Below are positions 61,138 through 64,000 of a DNA stretch of 64,000 nt, one piece after another. Both the position numbers and the translations under genes were made by a program. The notes beneath the pieces were generated by a model. The model had not been told where the DNA came from, did no database searches, and saw only the letters and a program-made list of their open reading frames with translations. Source of the stretch: Mactra quadrangularis (lineage: Eukaryota; Mollusca; Bivalvia; Venerida; Mactridae); the NCBI GenBank assembly GCA_025267735.1, contig CM046304.1, forward strand, positions 21,207,381 to 21,271,380, written 5' to 3'. Each line of letters opens with the position of its first letter. Position 1 is the stretch's first letter.

Positions 61138-61699
61138 CCTCATATCATATTACATTTGTATCTATACATGACAACTGTGCGAGATGACCTTTGTGGTTTT
61201 TCAACGAACAGACAAACTAACTCAAACAACTTCAATAATGGATACATTCTATTTGTCCTAACAACTAAATATATTAAATTTATTTATTAATCTAAGTATA
61301 TCTTCAAGGCCTTTAGATTCAATATGAGATCACCCTCAGTGAGAATAGCATGACATGAAGTTGTGTTATTTAATATAATGTATTTTGCTTTTGACTTTGA
61401 TAATATTATTTTGATGGCCATGCATACAGACACAATAATTCAAAATATATAATCATAATGTAATGTAAGAAAAGCTATTAGGGCACGTGCGCTACAAATA
61501 ATAATAAACCGTCCCTGTTGATGGGGTGACGCCAATTATTGATTAATTCATCAGGATAACTTTGAAATATCAAATGAAAGCTTATAAGGGGGGGGGGTAG
61601 ATTCCATGGTGATATTTTGGAATACAATGAATTTGCAACTCATACTGAAGGTTGAATATATTATCCTTATGCTTTATGTCGTTTTTTTTGTTCGTTTTT

Positions 61700-61922
61700 T
61701 GTTCGTTTTTTAACGTCGTATTCAATATATATTTATGTCAATATACGACGGCCAGCTCTACCTACTATAGGTTTCCTGGACACTTTTCTATCACCAGTAC
61801 TTACTTACCCTACCACAAGGCCGACAACTCATGTATAGGGTATGACCTACCGCGACCGTGCTCGAACCCGCGATCGCCGGATTCGAAGTCAGACATGCTA
61901 ACCACTACGCTACGGCCGCAGC
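61700..61922 (-). mobile_element. SINE-A-like body with a different tRNA head
   Basis: Body CCAGTACTTACTTACCCTAC CACAAGGCCG resembles family A, but the head read on the minus strand is GCGGCCGTAGCGTAGTGGTT AGCATG.. GGGTTCGAGCACGG, unlike the GGTAGCGCAGTTGG head of other copies. Confidence 0.65.
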
Positions 61923-62429
61923 TACTTTATGTCGTAAACGTCTGGAAAATACTCTACTGCTGGACCATATTTTCCCTAATAATAATTATTTGACTCCTGC
62001 CACCCCTCTAAATAATTAAACAATGGAGCAATCCAAATATATATCCCTTACAAACTAAAGTTGTAAATCATTGGATATATATATACATGTATATATAAAT
62101 GTTTGAAATCACAAAAACTATACCAAAGACTTCCTGAATTTTCTTACAGGCTTAGCCATAAATCTCTTAAAATACATATTGCATTGAAAATAAATAAAAT
62201 ATCAAGCAGGAAGAACAGCATATCTAATTACCGATTTATGAATAGTGGCCAGTTTAAGTCTGCAATAATTGAAGCATAACGCAATGTGACCATTGACATG
62301 CAAACATATATATTTGCTACTATTCTGAATACAGCATACGGTATGTAATATATATTTTTGTTAATCGACATACATGACTTGTGTGTTGTGACTGTTATAT
62401 CTTTTTTATAATTTTGTAACAGCAAGATT

Positions 62430-62960
62430 TTCTATGCCTCACTTTCACACTCACACACTCTCTGTTATGGACACACTTCCATTCTCGTCTTTCCGCGGCA
62501 AGTTTCTATCAAGAACACTGCTCTCACTCCGCCGCACTCAAATCTCTTCATTTCTTCTTACTCTAATTAAATCTAATGTTTTACATCTCAGTCCACACAG
62601 CCTTTCTTACTCCCTCTCACTCTCACATTTAACCTCTCTCTTCTCACATCCTCTCTCACTACCCCAAACTCTCATGTCCTTACTTTCTCACACTAAAAAA
62701 CGGTCTAACGTTTACCTCTCACTCATCACACCATCTCTCACTACCCCACACTCTCATTCCCTCATTCCCTCACACTAGAATACGACCTCACGTTTCATCT
62801 CTCACTTTTCATACCCTCTCTCTCTACCTCACTACCTCACACCCTCATACCCTTACTTTCTCTCTTTCAAGTCCAAACTCACGTTTTCCCAGCGTTCCTT
62901 ACACCGTTTGTCACCATCTCATCAATCCTTTCTCACTTTTAACACTTTTTGCCTCTCAAA
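62430..62960. repeat. CT-rich low-complexity tract
   Basis: Irregular runs of CTCTCAC, CACACTCTCA and TTTCTCAC. It produces a Ser/Leu/His-rich open frame that is compositional, not a gene. Confidence 0.75.
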
Positions 62961-63100
62961 TGTGAATACTGGGGGGTTGAAATGAGTTTTGAATTGGGAA
63001 TGATAGATGTTATATAACCGACGACGATAACAATAAATAAAATTGCAAGACTCTATTATAGTGATATACATTTGATAATTCATATTTTGTAGATTATTTC

Positions 63101-63169
63101 ATTCGGATCTACCTTGGCGATCTTCTTCGCAAATAAACGTAGTAGATCGCCAAGGTTGTTCCGAATGTT
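63101..63169. repeat. Short imperfect hairpin
   Basis: CATTCGGATCTACCTTGGCG ATCT at the left, AGATCGCCAAGGTTGTTCCG AATG at the right. Confidence 0.65.
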
Positions 63170-63274
63170 ATGCCTTGTGTGCTCACCTCGGAATGTGACC
63201 CTCAGACAGCGGTTCAGCACATTTTCTGTAAATGTGTTAGAACTGTGGCCTATAAACTATTTCCTAAAAATACC

Positions 63275-63395
63275 GGAAGCTACATAGCGATTCGTCCACT
63301 GGTACCCTTCATTTGATATAAGATTATTATTACTTTTGACATAAAAGGGGTACTAGAGGATAAAAAGCTAGGTAGCGATTTCCTTAGCAAACTGG
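63275..63395. repeat. Diverged GGGCACGTTCC-family core
   Basis: GCTACATAGCGATTCGTCCA CTGGTACCCTTCATTTG at the left and GGTACTAGAGG, AGCTAGGTAGCGATTTCCTT at the right resemble the 138-bp element at 30171-30308. Confidence 0.55.
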
Positions 63396-64000
63396 CCATC
63401 GATGTTTAAAATGTTTTGCAGAGCTTTTGACTAATAAAAAAATATTTTAACAATCTTTTTTAAACATCATCAATCATGCAGTCAAATTTAGGGTTACAAA
63501 TCAAATTGTCGGAAGTTCAAAAGATAAAAACTAAAAACAATAGTTGTTTGATGTACCGTTATTTTGAACTGTTATGATAAATTAACACCCCCTCGTTTGA
63601 ATTTCCGTTGACAGCCGAACTTGTATTGTTTAATTGATTTTAAATAATTTGTCAAAATAATGTTACATATAATTTGTACATGTTTGTTTTGATTGATCGT
63701 CATAAATTTTATTTTCTGAAAATTGAAAGTAGGTGATTTTTAAATAAAATTTGTGATGTTTTACTGTTCAAATTTGATTTCTAACAAAATAGAACAGAAT
63801 ATGTTTTTTTTAATTTTTAAATTTATTTATTATAATTTCAAATAATAAAACATAATCGAGAATTAAATGATAATCATACTTTTATACTTTCAAAAAATAG
63901 CAAAATTTGTATATGAGATATACATTTGGACATAAATACATATGTACAACATGTCTGGCCCAGGTAAACATAGACATAATACATGTACTACTAAATTACA

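Noticed and set aside
62434..62778. Ser/Leu/His-rich protein of 114 residues
   Set aside because: Translation of a CT-rich low-complexity tract.
45000..64000. AP3S1-like neighbour of ATG12, as in vertebrates
   Set aside because: No exon with adaptin small-chain sequence was recognised on either strand.

Overview
The window is eukaryotic nuclear DNA, very probably from a bivalve mollusc. It is AT-rich, has short exons with canonical GT-AG junctions separated by introns of 0.15-1.8 kb, and is crowded with tRNA-derived SINEs and short inverted-repeat elements typical of bivalve genomes (including a dispersed repeat with the 'gtgaccttgacctttgacc' core). No ORF longer than about 230 codons exists and there are no bacterial operon features. 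Species cannot be named from the sequence alone. Four protein-coding loci can be supported, all on the minus strand. (1) About 1.03-10.69 kb: the 5' part of a secreted or membrane receptor. A signal-peptide exon is followed by Cys-rich exons, an exon with a CGVCGGN motif, several beta-rich exons and an exon with REJ (receptor for egg jelly / polycystin-1-like) character. The gene runs off the left edge. (2) 16.13-17.75 kb and (3) 27.46-28.36 kb: two small two-exon genes that are clear paralogues of each other. They share a T-G-P-x-G-x-R-D core that straddles a phase-1 intron and a G-E-I-G-W motif, and resemble the small sperm/ciliary microtubule-inner-protein type (SPMIP2/C4orf45-like, tentative). 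(4) 40.02-44.28 kb: a complete four-exon ATG12 gene, 126 codons, ending in the conjugation glycine. The remaining DNA is mostly mobile and repetitive. The most striking object is a 4.5-kb element at 19736-24242. It has matching terminal inverted repeats, a perfect 9-bp target-site duplication (GATAACGAT), and an interior of two head-to-head arrays of a 35-bp monomer that is itself part of the terminal repeat. This looks like a non-autonomous Mutator-like or foldback element. Other inverted-repeat structures include a 260-bp TTAA-flanked foldback at 36.9 kb, a double foldback built of ACGTGGCCACGT palindromes at 34.5-35.1 kb, a perfect 39-bp-arm hairpin at 10.3 kb, a roughly 740-bp imperfect hairpin inside ATG12 intron 1, and a family with GGGCACGTTCC ends. 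Three tRNA-derived SINE families (called A, B and C here) have many copies. From about 44.3 kb to the right edge no convincing gene was found. That third of the window contains SINE fragments, a TGTCTTGG minisatellite that is open in several frames, low-complexity CT-rich DNA and diverged dispersed repeats.
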